DNA of 64,000 bases. Origin: Bradyrhizobium ontarionense (GTDB taxonomy: Bacteria > Pseudomonadota > Alphaproteobacteria > Rhizobiales > Xanthobacteraceae). The notes beneath the pieces were generated by a model. The model had not been told where the DNA came from. It made no database searches and worked only from the letters and a program-made list of their open reading frames with translations. How positions within the stretch are numbered: position 1 is the stretch's first letter; each line of letters begins with the position of its first letter. The DNA lies in contig NZ_CP088156.1 of the NCBI RefSeq assembly GCF_021088345.1, positions 8,175,001 to 8,239,000 of the forward strand, read 5' to 3'. The translations under genes and the position numbers were made by a program. Below are positions 32,987-42,142 of this stretch, piece by piece.

Positions 32987-35900
32987 ATGCCGCGCACGAC
33001 TCCCGTTGGATTGTGGCCGCAGGCCCGAGCGCGCATGCGCACGGGCCTCACGCTGCTGTCCGCCATCGTCATCGGGCTGGTGCTGTCGACCGCGGCCGCC
33101 GGCGCGGCACCGGTGCCGGGCGAGGCCAGCCTTTCGGCCCAGAACGGCTATGCAAGGCTGGTGCTGAAATTCGCCGAGGACGTCGGGGCCGACGTCACCA
33201 CCGCAGGCTCCATCCTGCTGATCAGGTTCGACCGGCCGGCCAACGTTCTGATCGACCGCTGGGTCGACGCGGCGCCCGACTACATCTCGTCGGCGCGCGG
33301 CGATCCCGACGGCTCGGCGCTGCGGCTTTCGCTGTCCCGCAAGGTGCGCGTCAACACGATGACCGCGGGCGAGCGCGTCTTCATCGATCTCCTGCCCGAC
33401 AGCTGGACCGGCGCGCCGCCGCCGCTGCCGGCCGAGGTCGTGCGTGAGCTCGCCGAACGGGCCCGCGTCGCCGAGCGCGCGCTGCGGCTGCAGCGTGCCG
33501 AGACCGAATCGAAGAAGCGGCCGCCGATCCGCGTGCGCGCGCTGGTGCAGCCGACCTTCGTGCGCTTCGTGTTCGAGATTCCCGACGGTGTCGGCATCTC
33601 CTCCGTGCTCAATGAGCAGAAGCTGTCGCTGTTCTTCACGGCGCCGCTCTCCTTCGATCTCGCCGATGCCAAGATCGCGGCGCCGCCGAACGTCGCCGCG
33701 ATCAACCAGCGGCTCGACGGCAGCAAGACCATCGTCGAATTGGGCCTGATCGGCGAGGTCGACGTTCACGCGTTTCGCGACGAGAAGAACTACAACATCG
33801 ACGTCGCCTACATGCAGCCGGACAAGAAGGTGTCCGCGGTCACGCCGGACGCGCTGCCGGGCGCCAAGGCGGCCGCCGCCGAGAAGTCCAACGGCGAGAG
33901 AGCCAATGGCGACAAGCCCAATGGCGACAAGCCGAAGCCTGCCGCCCAGGCCGAGATCGTGCCGCCGACCTCCGAGACGATCGCGAAGGAGATGAAGGCG
34001 GAGGCGAAGCCCGCCCCCGCCATGGCCGCGCCTGCGACGGAGGCTGCAGCCGAGCCGGCCCGGCCCGCAGCGGCTGCAACGCCCGCGCCGGCGGTGAAGG
34101 CCGAGGCCGGCTCCGAGGCTGCCAAGCCGGACATTGCCAGGCCCGACACCGCCAAGCCGGAAGCCACAACGTCCGAACCCGCGAAAGCCGAGCCGGCGAA
34201 GATGGACGCGGCCAAAGCCGAGACGACGCCGGATATCGCCAAGCCCGACGCCGCGCGGCAGGACGCCGCCAAGCCGGTCCAGAAGGCCGCCGAGAAGCCT
34301 GCCGATGGGGCCGCCACGCTGGAGGCGGTACGCGACAGCGAGGGCCTGCGGCTCACCTTCGGCTTCGGCGAGGTGACGCCGGCGGCGCTGTTCCGCCGCG
34401 GCGATACCGTGTGGATGGTGTTCGATTCGACCAAGCCTGTTGACGTCGAGCCGATCCGGGCCAAGGGCGGCGCCATCATCGGCGAGGTCGGCAGGGTGCC
34501 GCTCGACAAGGGACAGGCGATCCGCATCCGCCTCAACCGGCCGCAGATGCATTCGCTCGGCAGCGACGATGCGGGCCGCAGCTGGGTGCTGTCGTTCGGC
34601 GACAAGGGGCAGGCCGGTCAGCAGCCGCTGATGGTGATGCGCAACGTGACCGATCCCGCGCTTGCCAACGTCGTGGTGCCGCTCGCCAACCCCGGGCCGG
34701 GACTGCTGCACCGCCTGACCGATCCCGATGCCGGCGACACGCTGCTGGTGGTGACTGCACCGCCGCCGATCCGCGGCTTCATCAAGCGCCAGGACTTCGT
34801 CGACCTGTCCTTGCTCGATTCCGTCCATGGCATCGCGGTGCGTCCGAACTCGGACGATGTCGCCGTCGAGATCGCTCCCGACAAGGTGATCCTGGGACGG
34901 CCGGGCGGCCTGACCTTGTCCTCGATCGGCTTCTCGCCGGAGCGCGCGGCCACTGCGGTGCGGCCGATGTTCGACATCGACGAATGGCAGCAGAACCAGA
35001 CGCTGCCGTTCCTGCCGCGCCAGGACGCGCTGATCAAGGCCTCGGCGAGCGCTGAGCCGGAGCGGCGGGCGCAGGCGCGTCTCGCGCTGGCACGCTTCTA
35101 CATGGCGCGCGGAATGTATCCGGAGGCGCGCGGCATGACCAACCTGATGATCTCGGACAGTGACCCGCGCACCGACGAGACCGCCATGCTGATGATCCAT
35201 GCCGTGGCGAGCATCCTGATGGGGCGGCCGGATCAGGGCCTGAAGGATCTCACGAGCCCCACGATCGGCAACAATTTCGACTCGCAGATGTGGAAGGGCC
35301 TGGCCTATGCGCGCCAGGGCAAGTTCGCCGATGCGCGCGAGAAGCTGAAGAACGTCGAGTTCGCCATCGCCTCGCTGCCGCTCGATCTGCAGCGTGTCGT
35401 GATCGCGGACGCGATGAAGTCGGCGCTCGAGATCAAGGATTTTGCCGGCGCCGCCAAGCGGCGCGCCGAGCTGGACGTCATCGGCGTCCCGCCCGACATG
35501 AAGCCCGACGTCGCCGTGCTGCGCGGCCGGCTTGCCGAAGCGATGGCGCAGGAGAAGGATGCGCTCGACGAGTATCGCTCCGCCATCAACTCCAATGACC
35601 GCCTGGCCGCCGCGGAAGCCAAGCTGTTGGAGATCAAGCTGTTGCAGAAGCGCGGCGAGATCAAGCCGGCCGACGCGCTGAAGGAACTGGAGACCCTGCA
35701 GGCGATCTGGCGCGGCGACGCCATCGAGGTGCAGACGCTGCAGATGATGTCGCAGATGTACAATGAGAGCGGACGCTATGCGGATTCGCTCGAGGCCGCA
35801 CGCACCGCGACCCGCCTGATGCCCAACTCCGACATGGCGCGACAGGCCCAGGATGCCGCATCGGCGCTGTTCTCGCAGCTGTTCCTGGGCGGCAAAGCCG

Positions 35901-36760
35901 ACGACCTGCCGCCGGTCGATGCGCTCAGCATCTTCTACGGCTATCGCGAATTGACCCCGATCGGACGGCGCGGCGACGAGATGATCCGCAAGCTGGCCGA
36001 CCGGCTGGTCGGCATCGACCTGCTCGATCAGGCCGCCGAGCTCCTGCAGTACCAGGTGGATCACCGCCTGGAAGGGGCGGCGCGGGCCCAGGTCGCATCG
36101 CGTCTCGCCATGGTCTATCTCACCAATCGCAAGCCCGACCGTGCCCTCGAAGCGCTGCGCACGACCCGCATCGCCGACCTCGCCGGCGAATTGCGCCAGC
36201 AGCGGCTGCTGTTGGAAGCGCGCGCCAACAGCGACGTCGGCCGTCACGATCTCGCGCTCGACATCATCACCAACATCATCGGCCGCGAGGCGATCCGGCT
36301 GCGCTCCGACATCTACTGGGCGTCGCGGCGCTGGCGCGAGGCGTCCGAGCAGATCGAGCTCTATTACGGCGACCGCTGGCGCGATTTCCGGCCGCTCAAT
36401 CCGTCCGAGCGCGGCGACATCCTGCGCGCCGTGGTCGGCTATGCGCTGGCGGAGGATGTCATCGGTCTGGCCAGGTTCCGCGAGAAATACGCGCCGCTGA
36501 TGACCGGCGAGGCCGACAAGATCGCCTTCGACGTCGCCAGCAAGCCGGCGACCGGCTCCAGCGCCGAATTCGCCCAGATCGCCAAGATGGCGGCCAGCGT
36601 CGATACGCTCGACGGCTTCCTGCGCGACATGCGGGCGCGCTTCCCGGACGCCACCGGCAAAGCCCCCGAAGGCGGCAAGGACGCGGCGAAGGTCGAACCG
36701 GACACGACGGGCGGCCTGCCGCGCATCAAGGGCGTCAAGCAGGCGACCGCGGGCCGTTGA
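32987..36760 (+). CDS. Giant TPR-containing exported protein of the flagellar cluster
   Basis: 1257 residues. A signal-type hydrophobic stretch near residues 15-40 (LTLLSAIVIGLVLSTAAAGA) suggests export. Two beta-rich parts (about 45-290 and 445-560) read like AMIN-type repeats (ARLVLKFAEDVGADVTTAG; GLRLTFGFGEVTPAALFRRG). Between them is a 150-residue low-complexity Ala/Lys/Pro/Glu stretch. The second half is TPR-like (ARLALARFYMARGMYPEARG, RKPDRALEALRTTRIADLAG). ATG 32987 is 9 nt from ggaag; GTG 32981 is possible. Follows the MotE-like gene by about 100 bp. A motor or envelope scaffold role is inferred from position only. Confidence 0.8.
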   Translation: MPRTTPVGLWPQARARMRTGLTLLSAIVIGLVLSTAAAGAAPVPGEASLSAQNGYARLVLKFAEDVGADVTTAGSILLIRFDRPANVLIDRWVDAAPDYISSARGDPDGSALRLSLSRKVRVNTMTAGERVFIDLLPDSWTGAPPPLPAEVVRELAERARVAERALRLQRAETESKKRPPIRVRALVQPTFVRFVFEIPDGVGISSVLNEQKLSLFFTAPLSFDLADAKIAAPPNVAAINQRLDGSKTIVELGLIGEVDVHAFRDEKNYNIDVAYMQPDKKVSAVTPDALPGAKAAAAEKSNGERANGDKPNGDKPKPAAQAEIVPPTSETIAKEMKAEAKPAPAMAAPATEAAAEPARPAAAATPAPAVKAEAGSEAAKPDIARPDTAKPEATTSEPAKAEPAKMDAAKAETTPDIAKPDAARQDAAKPVQKAAEKPADGAATLEAVRDSEGLRLTFGFGEVTPAALFRRGDTVWMVFDSTKPVDVEPIRAKGGAIIGEVGRVPLDKGQAIRIRLNRPQMHSLGSDDAGRSWVLSFGDKGQAGQQPLMVMRNVTDPALANVVVPLANPGPGLLHRLTDPDAGDTLLVVTAPPPIRGFIKRQDFVDLSLLDSVHGIAVRPNSDDVAVEIAPDKVILGRPGGLTLSSIGFSPERAATAVRPMFDIDEWQQNQTLPFLPRQDALIKASASAEPERRAQARLALARFYMARGMYPEARGMTNLMISDSDPRTDETAMLMIHAVASILMGRPDQGLKDLTSPTIGNNFDSQMWKGLAYARQGKFADAREKLKNVEFAIASLPLDLQRVVIADAMKSALEIKDFAGAAKRRAELDVIGVPPDMKPDVAVLRGRLAEAMAQEKDALDEYRSAINSNDRLAAAEAKLLEIKLLQKRGEIKPADALKELETLQAIWRGDAIEVQTLQMMSQMYNESGRYADSLEAARTATRLMPNSDMARQAQDAASALFSQLFLGGKADDLPPVDALSIFYGYRELTPIGRRGDEMIRKLADRLVGIDLLDQAAELLQYQVDHRLEGAARAQVASRLAMVYLTNRKPDRALEALRTTRIADLAGELRQQRLLLEARANSDVGRHDLALDIITNIIGREAIRLRSDIYWASRRWREASEQIELYYGDRWRDFRPLNPSERGDILRAVVGYALAEDVIGLARFREKYAPLMTGEADKIAFDVASKPATGSSAEFAQIAKMAASVDTLDGFLRDMRARFPDATGKAPEGGKDAAKVEPDTTGGLPRIKGVKQATAGR

Positions 36761-36937
36761 CGTCGCCGGCGCCGCCGCGCTGCCGCCACCGACGTGGTGC
36801 GATCCTCCCGATCCTCTCGACAGCTGCGACGCAAAGCGGCACCTTGCGCGCGATCAAGGCGCACGGACGTGGAACGAGCTTGATCAGCCCAGTTCCATAA
36901 CCGAGCCAGACGCGGACAGCCGGAGGATACGACCCAG

Positions 36938-37174
36938 ATGACGAAGCCGACCAAGACCGAAGCCGAGCTCATCGCGATGGCCACGGCGGAGCTGAAGGCG
37001 CATGCCGATTGTCCCGACGGGATGGCGATCTCGGTGCTGCGCTGGGGCAACAAATGGGAGTTCCGCGCCAAGGCCGATCCCGGCACGGCGACGCGGCCGG
37101 GCTATCCCGAATGCGTGGCGATGCTGGTGCAGATCGGCGACCATCTCAGCAAGCAGTACGACGTCGCGGGCTGA
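36938..37174 (+). CDS. Small conserved hypothetical protein
   Basis: 78 residues: an N-terminal helix (KTEAELIAMATAELKAHADC), then strand-turn elements (ISVLRWGNKWEFRAKADPGT) and CVAMLVQIGDHLSKQYDVAG. No signal peptide, membrane segment or known motif. ATG 36938 follows cggaggat. It stands alone between the TPR gene and the hydrolase on the other strand. Function unknown. Confidence 0.7.
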   Translation: MTKPTKTEAELIAMATAELKAHADCPDGMAISVLRWGNKWEFRAKADPGTATRPGYPECVAMLVQIGDHLSKQYDVAG

Positions 37175-37200
37175 GGCCGCGCGCGACGGCGCCGTGGGCC

Positions 37201-38070
37201 TCATGATCCTGCGATGAAATCCCGGATCACCGCGAACGCACGCTCCGGCTGATCGGGCACGACGCCATGGCCGCAATCGGCGAAGCGCTCGAAGCGCACG
37301 ATGTCACTGCGCAGCGCCGCGGCGATGTCGGCCTGGCTCTCGATCGGCGTCATCGGATCGTCCTCGCCGCCCATCACCAAAGTGGGGCAGGCGATGCGAT
37401 GCAGATCCGGCAGCAGATCGAACGAGGTCACCTCGCCGCCCGGCCGGGTGAACCATTGCAGCACCTCGGGCCGGAGCAGCGTGCGCGCCACCATGTCGGG
37501 ATCGCGCCGCTTGCGCGTGTAGAGCGGCAGCGCCAGCCTTTTCCAGGCCTCGACCGACGCCTGGTCCTTGTGTCCACCGGCTTCGAGGAAGCGGCGGCGC
37601 GCCAGCGCGCCGACCTCCGGTCCGCCGAACTTCTCGAACAGCGCCACGCGCCGCTCCAGATAGGAGCTGCCCTTGGCCTCGGTCGAAATCAGGATCAGCT
37701 TGGCCGGGTGCTCCGGGTGCCGCGTCGCATAGGACATCGCGACGAAGCCGCCGAACGATACGCCGAGCACGATCGGGTCGACGATACCGATGATGTCGCA
37801 GAACGCCCTGACATCGTCGCCCCATTGCGCCAACGTCCAGCTTTCCCGTGGACCATCCTCGCTGCGGCCGTTGCCGCGATGGTCGAGGTAGACGAGCTGG
37901 GCGATGTCGGCGAGCGCGGAGTAGGCGGGCTTGTAGCTGGTGTGGTCGAAGCCCGGGCCGCCATGCAGGAGTAGCACCGTCGGCTTCTGCCGCATCGCCG
38001 GACCATCGGCCACGAGCGATGCGCCCTCGACGTCGAAGAACAGCCTGACCCCGTTGACGAGCACGTGCAT
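37201..38070 (-). CDS. Alpha/beta hydrolase (proline iminopeptidase-like)
   Basis: 289 residues. LLLHGGPGFDHTSY (oxyanion hole HGGPG), LDHRGNGRSEDGP, GVSFGGFVAMSYATRHPEHP (nucleophile Ser), MGGEDDPMTP (Asp) and FADCGHGV (His) give the full hydrolase set. HGGPG and DHRG point to the S33 prolyl aminopeptidase branch, although many such proteins are esterases or lactonases. Sits on minus inside the flagellar cluster, between the TPR-side genes and fliP, with no visible functional link. Confidence 0.88.
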   Translation of the reverse strand: MHVLVNGVRLFFDVEGASLVADGPAMRQKPTVLLLHGGPGFDHTSYKPAYSALADIAQLVYLDHRGNGRSEDGPRESWTLAQWGDDVRAFCDIIGIVDPIVLGVSFGGFVAMSYATRHPEHPAKLILISTEAKGSSYLERRVALFEKFGGPEVGALARRRFLEAGGHKDQASVEAWKRLALPLYTRKRRDPDMVARTLLRPEVLQWFTRPGGEVTSFDLLPDLHRIACPTLVMGGEDDPMTPIESQADIAAALRSDIVRFERFADCGHGVVPDQPERAFAVIRDFIAGS

Positions 38071-38139
38071 GCGAGCCTCCGCGACTTATGCGGGTGACCC
38101 TATACCGTCGTGGGCCGGCACTGAAGTCCCGCCGGCAGC

Positions 38140-38892
38140 CTACCCGCCGTAGCTCTGTACCAGGCTGCCGGCCACCAGCGACCAGCCGTCGACCAGCACG
38201 AAGAAGATCAGCTTGAACGGCAGCGACACCACCACGGGCGGCAGCATCATCATGCCCATCGACATCAGCACGGAGGCGACCACGAGGTCGATGATCAGGA
38301 ACGGCAGGAACAAGAGGAAGCCGATCTCGAAGGCGCGCTTGAGTTCCGAGATCATGAAGGCCGGCACCAGGATGCGCAGCGACAGGTCGTCGGGCGTAGC
38401 CGGCGGCGCCTCGCCCGAGAGGTCCAGGAACAGCTTCAGATCCTTCTCGCGCACGTTCTTCTGCATGAAGCCGCGCAGCGGCACCGAGGCGCGTTGCAGC
38501 GCGTCCTCGACGCCGATCTGGTTCTCGATCAGCGGGCGGATGCCATCGTCGTAGGACTTCTGCAGCACCGGTCCCATCACGAAGGCGGTCAGGAACATCG
38601 CGAGCGCGATGATGACCGAGTTGGGCGGGGCGGTTGCCGTGCCCATCGCGGTCCGCAGCAGCGACAGCACGACGACGATGCGCGTGAACGACGTCATCAT
38701 GATCAGGATCGACGGTGCGATCGAGAGCACCGTGAGCAGCGCGATCAGCTGGACCGCACGCTCGGTGACGCCGCCATTGCCCGCTCCGAGATTGATGCTG
38801 ATGTCCTGGGCAGCCGCGCTCCCCGCCAGAGAACTGCCGGCGATCAGGACAGCGGGGACAACAACTCTACGCGGAAAGAAAGCCGGTCTCAC
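38140..38892 (-). CDS. fliP: Flagellar export gate protein FliP
   Basis: 250 residues. Cleavable signal peptide (VLIAGSSLAGSAAAQ), then FliP membrane segments: LLTVLSIAPSILIMMTSFTR, VIIALAMFLTAFVMGPVLQK, FLLFLPFLIIDLVVASVLMS and MGMMMLPPVVVSLPFKL. Core of the type III export gate with FliQ and FliR. The start is GTG at 38892, overlapping the fliO stop (GTGA), so it is coupled to fliO. Confidence 0.96.
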   Translation of the reverse strand: MRPAFFPRRVVVPAVLIAGSSLAGSAAAQDISINLGAGNGGVTERAVQLIALLTVLSIAPSILIMMTSFTRIVVVLSLLRTAMGTATAPPNSVIIALAMFLTAFVMGPVLQKSYDDGIRPLIENQIGVEDALQRASVPLRGFMQKNVREKDLKLFLDLSGEAPPATPDDLSLRILVPAFMISELKRAFEIGFLLFLPFLIIDLVVASVLMSMGMMMLPPVVVSLPFKLIFFVLVDGWSLVAGSLVQSYGG

Positions 38893-39944
38893 TGAGAGGA
38901 CTTCGGACGGCCCAACAGCGAAGCCATCTCGTCTTCCAGATTCTCGAAGTTCGTCTTGATCGGCGCCGCGGGCGGCGGCGGCAGTTCGTTGCGGGCGGCT
39001 GCACGGAGCGGCCCGGCCGCAGCAGCAGCCGGCGGCTCGGCCGACGGCCGCCGCAAGGCCGCCTCGAGACGCTGCGCCATCTCGGCGAGGTTGGCCTCGG
39101 CGCTCTGCTCCGGGGGCGCGGGAGGGGGCGGCGGTGGAGGCGGGGGCATCACTGCAACCGGCGGGAGCGGCGGAGGCGGTGGCGCGGCCGCCCGCTCGGC
39201 CCGTTCAGCGCGCTCGGCGCGTTCAGCGGCGCGCGCCGATGGCAGCCCGGGGCCCTCCGGCGGACGCGGGGCGTCGGCCTGCCGCTGGGGGGCGGCCGGC
39301 CGCAGCGGGCGCGGAATTCCCGGCTCGCCGCGCGGCAGCCGCTCGGGGCGCTGTTCGTCGCCGCGCGCTTCCGCCCGACCTTCTCCACGCGGATCCTGGC
39401 GCAACTCGGCGCGGCGAGGCGGCAGCGGCGACTCAGGTGGGAACGCCGGTGGCGGCTCACGGCGCTCCGCCGGGACGGGCGCGGCGCGGCGGACCTCATC
39501 GATGAAGGACGGGCGCTGCGGACGCGACGGCAGCTCCGGCATCTGCGGTTCGGGATGTTCGGCAGTTTCAGTCTTCGGCTCGTTGTCGGTCCACGACGTC
39601 GTCTCCGGCAACGGCGCGATGCGCGCCGCAGGCGGCTCGGCATTGATGCCGGGACGCTGCGGCAACTGCTCGCGCGCCGGCATGGCGCGCACGATGTTCG
39701 ATTCGACCACGATGTCGGTCGGCCCGCCGATCATCAGCAGGTGCTCGATGTTGTCACGACGCACCAGCACGAGCCGGCGGCGGCCGTCCACGGCGGCAGC
39801 GTCGATCACGGCGAGCCGGGGCATCCGGCCGCGATTCGGATTGGTGCCCAGGCGATTGCCGGCGAATCGACGAACCAGCCACGCGGCAAGGCCGATCAGT
39901 GCCAGCACGGCTACGAATGCAAAGAAGAACGTCAGCGCCTGCAT
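38889..39944 (-). CDS. fliO: FliO-type export gate assembly protein with long proline-rich tail
   Basis: 351 residues. The first 100 are FliO: a membrane helix (FFFAFVAVLALIGLAAWLVR), then RMPRLAVIDAAAVDGRRRLV and RDNIEHLLMIGGPTDIVVES. The remaining 250 are low-complexity Pro/Arg/Glu/Ala, with runs such as PPPPPPPPPAPP. Ordinary FliO is about 120-150 residues. FliO stabilises FliP during gate assembly, and fliP follows with a 4-bp overlap. ATG 39944 is preferred because the membrane helix follows at once and ggggat lies upstream; the open frame before it is rich in rare motifs. Confidence 0.86.
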   Translation of the reverse strand: MQALTFFFAFVAVLALIGLAAWLVRRFAGNRLGTNPNRGRMPRLAVIDAAAVDGRRRLVLVRRDNIEHLLMIGGPTDIVVESNIVRAMPAREQLPQRPGINAEPPAARIAPLPETTSWTDNEPKTETAEHPEPQMPELPSRPQRPSFIDEVRRAAPVPAERREPPPAFPPESPLPPRRAELRQDPRGEGRAEARGDEQRPERLPRGEPGIPRPLRPAAPQRQADAPRPPEGPGLPSARAAERAERAERAERAAAPPPPPLPPVAVMPPPPPPPPPAPPEQSAEANLAEMAQRLEAALRRPSAEPPAAAAAGPLRAAARNELPPPPAAPIKTNFENLEDEMASLLGRPKSSQ

Positions 39945-40221
39945 CTCTATCCCCGGCAAATACCGCGTCCTTTCGAAGCTTACCCTTTGTTCAATGCATC
40001 CGCCGCAGCGAACAGGGCCTTCAGGCGCGGAACCACCTGTTAACGCATAACGGCAGGAACTGCCGCCCGGTATCTTAATAACCCATGAATCGGCCGGGCC
40101 AAAACGACTTCTTGGCGAGCCGAGCCGTCCCGAATTGATGCATGGATGCACTGCGCGATGCGCAGATTCCTAAGAAAGTGTCAAAACCCCGGGATAATCC
40201 CGGGGTGCAATGCGCAACTTC

Positions 40222-40237
40222 TTAACTCCCCGTTAAC
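40222..40237 (+). promoter_or_regulatory. CtrA box upstream of flgB
   Basis: TTAA-N7-TTAAC is a perfect consensus, continuing CAT, 65 bp before the flgB ATG. It probably drives the flgB-flgC-fliE-fliQ-fliR-flhB run. The divergent side toward fliO (39945-40200) shows no comparable box. Confidence 0.75.
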
Positions 40238-40301
40238 CATATGCACGGCAATTTCTACCTACCCAAAGTCGTCCGGTAGCCGGACAGAAAGGAGCGGCGC
40301 A

Positions 40302-40709
40302 ATGGCCATCAACGATCTGCCGGTGTTGTCGGCGCTGCGTACCAAGATGCAGTGGCACCAGGAGCGCCAGCGCGTCCTGTCCGAGAACGTATCCAATTCG
40401 GACACGCCGAACTTCAAGCCGCGCGATCTCGTCGAGCCGAAGTTCGATTCGGCCGGCCAGGCCGTCGGCGGCTTCGCGCCCGTAGCGCTGGTGCGGACCA
40501 GCGCTGCGCACATCGCGCCGTCGGCGGGCGAGAGCACGAGCTTCGACCAGAACCGCAAGGTCGGCTTCCTGACGCGGCCGGCCGGCAACGCCGTCAGTCT
40601 CGAAGAGGAAATGCTGAAGGTCTCCGCCAACCAGATGGACTATGCCGCCGCGACGTCGCTCTACGGCAAGAGCCTGCATCTGTTGAAGACGGCGATCGGC
40701 AAGGGCTGA
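40302..40709 (+). CDS. flgB: Proximal rod protein FlgB
   Basis: 135 residues. LSALRTKMQWHQERQRVLSE and NVSNSDTPNFKPRDL are the rod-protein start; NQMDYAAATSLYGKSLHLLK is the C-terminal helix. ATG 40302 follows aaaggag at 40288-40294. First gene of the plus-strand early flagellar operon, behind a perfect CtrA box. Confidence 0.95.
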   Translation: MAINDLPVLSALRTKMQWHQERQRVLSENVSNSDTPNFKPRDLVEPKFDSAGQAVGGFAPVALVRTSAAHIAPSAGESTSFDQNRKVGFLTRPAGNAVSLEEEMLKVSANQMDYAAATSLYGKSLHLLKTAIGKG

Positions 40710-40736
40710 GCCCGCTAAGGACGGAGACGAACGAGC

Positions 40737-41162
40737 ATGGCAAACGACTCCAGCGACTTCATGCGCTCGATGAGCATCGCGACCTCGGGTCTGCGGGCGC
40801 AGGCCGGGCGGATGCGCGTCATTTCAGAAAACATCGCCAACGCCGATTCGACCGCCGCCAGCGCCGGTGGTGATCCGTATCGCCGCAAGGTTCCGACATT
40901 CACCTCGGCGCTCGACCGCGCGCTCGACGCCAAGGTGGTGGCCCTGGGAAGGGTCGCGCCCGATCAATCTTCGTTCCGCGTCAAGTACGATCCGAGTAAC
41001 CCGGCCGCGGATGCGTCCGGCAATGTCAAGTATCCCAACGTCAATCCGCTCATCGAAATGACCGATATGCGCGACGCACAGCGGTCCTACGAGGCGAATT
41101 TGAACATCATCGGCGCCACGCGCCGCATGATCCAGCGCACACTCGACATTCTCAAGACCTAG
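40737..41162 (+). CDS. flgC: Proximal rod protein FlgC
   Basis: 141 residues. SMSIATSGLRAQAGRMRVIS with ENIANADSTAASAGGDPYRR at the N-terminus, and YPNVNPLIEMTDMRDAQRSY then EANLNIIGATRRMIQ at the C-terminus, are diagnostic. 27 bp after flgB. Confidence 0.96.
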   Translation: MANDSSDFMRSMSIATSGLRAQAGRMRVISENIANADSTAASAGGDPYRRKVPTFTSALDRALDAKVVALGRVAPDQSSFRVKYDPSNPAADASGNVKYPNVNPLIEMTDMRDAQRSYEANLNIIGATRRMIQRTLDILKT

Positions 41163-41178
41163 GACAGGAACGAAAGTC

Positions 41179-41535
41179 ATGGCCTCCCCAATTTCCGCAG
41201 CGAATGCCTATGCGAACTCCGCCCGCGTGCTCGACACCGGCGGCTCGAGCAATGCCTTCGGCAGTCTTGGGCGCGTGCGCGACGTGCTCGGCAACGGCAC
41301 CGGCGCCGACAAGGGCGGTCCGTCGTTCAGCGCGGTGCTGAAGGATGCGATCGGCAGCGTCATGGAGACCGGACGCAAGTCCGACACCCAGGCGGTCGCG
41401 ATGGCTGCGGGCAAGGCGAACGTGATGGATGTGGTCACGGCGGTCGCCGAAACCGACGTCGCCGTGTCGACACTGGTTTCGGTGCGGGACCGCGTGATCC
41501 AGGCCTATGAAGACGTGATGAAGATGACGATCTGA
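41179..41535 (+). CDS. fliE: Hook-basal body complex protein FliE
   Basis: 118 residues. SFSAVLKDAIGSVMETGRKS and VVTAVAETDVAVSTLVSVRD match FliE, which joins the MS ring to the rod. 16 bp after flgC, fliQ next. Confidence 0.94.
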   Translation: MASPISAANAYANSARVLDTGGSSNAFGSLGRVRDVLGNGTGADKGGPSFSAVLKDAIGSVMETGRKSDTQAVAMAAGKANVMDVVTAVAETDVAVSTLVSVRDRVIQAYEDVMKMTI

Positions 41536-41672
41536 GCTCGCTTCGGAAGCGTAGGACGTGATGCGCCGGCGGCGTATCGCGCACATGACCTGCCGGGGCC
41601 GGATGTGCCGGAGCCGCGTGCAATGAAGGGCGCCCGACCAGGCGTCGACTGAGGATTGAGGGGCGACGGGAC

Positions 41673-41936
41673 ATGACGGGAGCTGAAACGCTCGATGTGG
41701 CGCGGGACGCAATCTGGACCATCGTGATAGTCTCTTCGCCATTGATGGTGGTCGGTCTCGTCGTCGGCGTGGTCGTGTCGTTGTTCCAGGCGCTGACGCA
41801 GATCCAGGAGCAGACGCTGGTGTTCGTGCCGAAGATCATCGCGATCTTCGTGACGCTGCTGCTGGCGCTGCCGTTCATGGCCGACGCGCTGCATTCGCAC
41901 ATGATGCGGATCTCGTCGCGAATCATCGGCGGATGA
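41673..41936 (+). CDS. fliQ: Flagellar export gate protein FliQ
   Basis: 87 residues with two membrane helices (IWTIVIVSSPLMVVGLVVGV and FVPKIIAIFVTLLLALPFMA) joined by the conserved LFQALTQIQEQTL. The gap to fliR is 206 bp, longer than elsewhere in this operon, and holds a short tandem repeat. Confidence 0.96.
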   Translation: MTGAETLDVARDAIWTIVIVSSPLMVVGLVVGVVVSLFQALTQIQEQTLVFVPKIIAIFVTLLLALPFMADALHSHMMRISSRIIGG

Positions 41937-42056
41937 GGCAATGTCCGGCGCGGCGGTGCTCTCCTGCGTTCCGGATTCGCGACCGGTCGTGAGGTGCGGT
42001 GCGGGGGGCGCCGCCGCCTTCGATCGGGCGCGGCTCCAGTGTTCGCGAGCCGTCTC

Positions 42057-42098
42057 TTCGCAGACCACCCTTTCGCAGGCCACCTCTTCGCAGATCGG
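42057..42098 (+). repeat. 15-bp imperfect tandem repeat between fliQ and fliR
   Basis: Three units beginning ttcgcag at 42057, 42072 and 42087 (ttcgcagaccaccct, ttcgcaggccacctc, ttcgcagatcggcgt), the last one diverging. The frame in phase with fliR stays open across it, reading RRPPFRRPPLRRS, but the fliR family start is at 42143. Confidence 0.7.
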
Positions 42099-42142
42099 CG
42101 TGCTGCACCAGCATGCGGTCGTCAGGGCCGGGACCGCGGACG

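Noticed and set aside
32957..36247. 1096-codon open frame on minus opposite the TPR gene
   Set aside because: Arginine/histidine-rich shadow of the plus-strand gene at high GC; no ribosome site or family motif.
41999..42142. Arginine/proline-rich N-terminal extension of FliR
   Set aside because: FliR homologues begin at the first membrane helix; the extension is tandem-repeat sequence, although it was kept as an open question.
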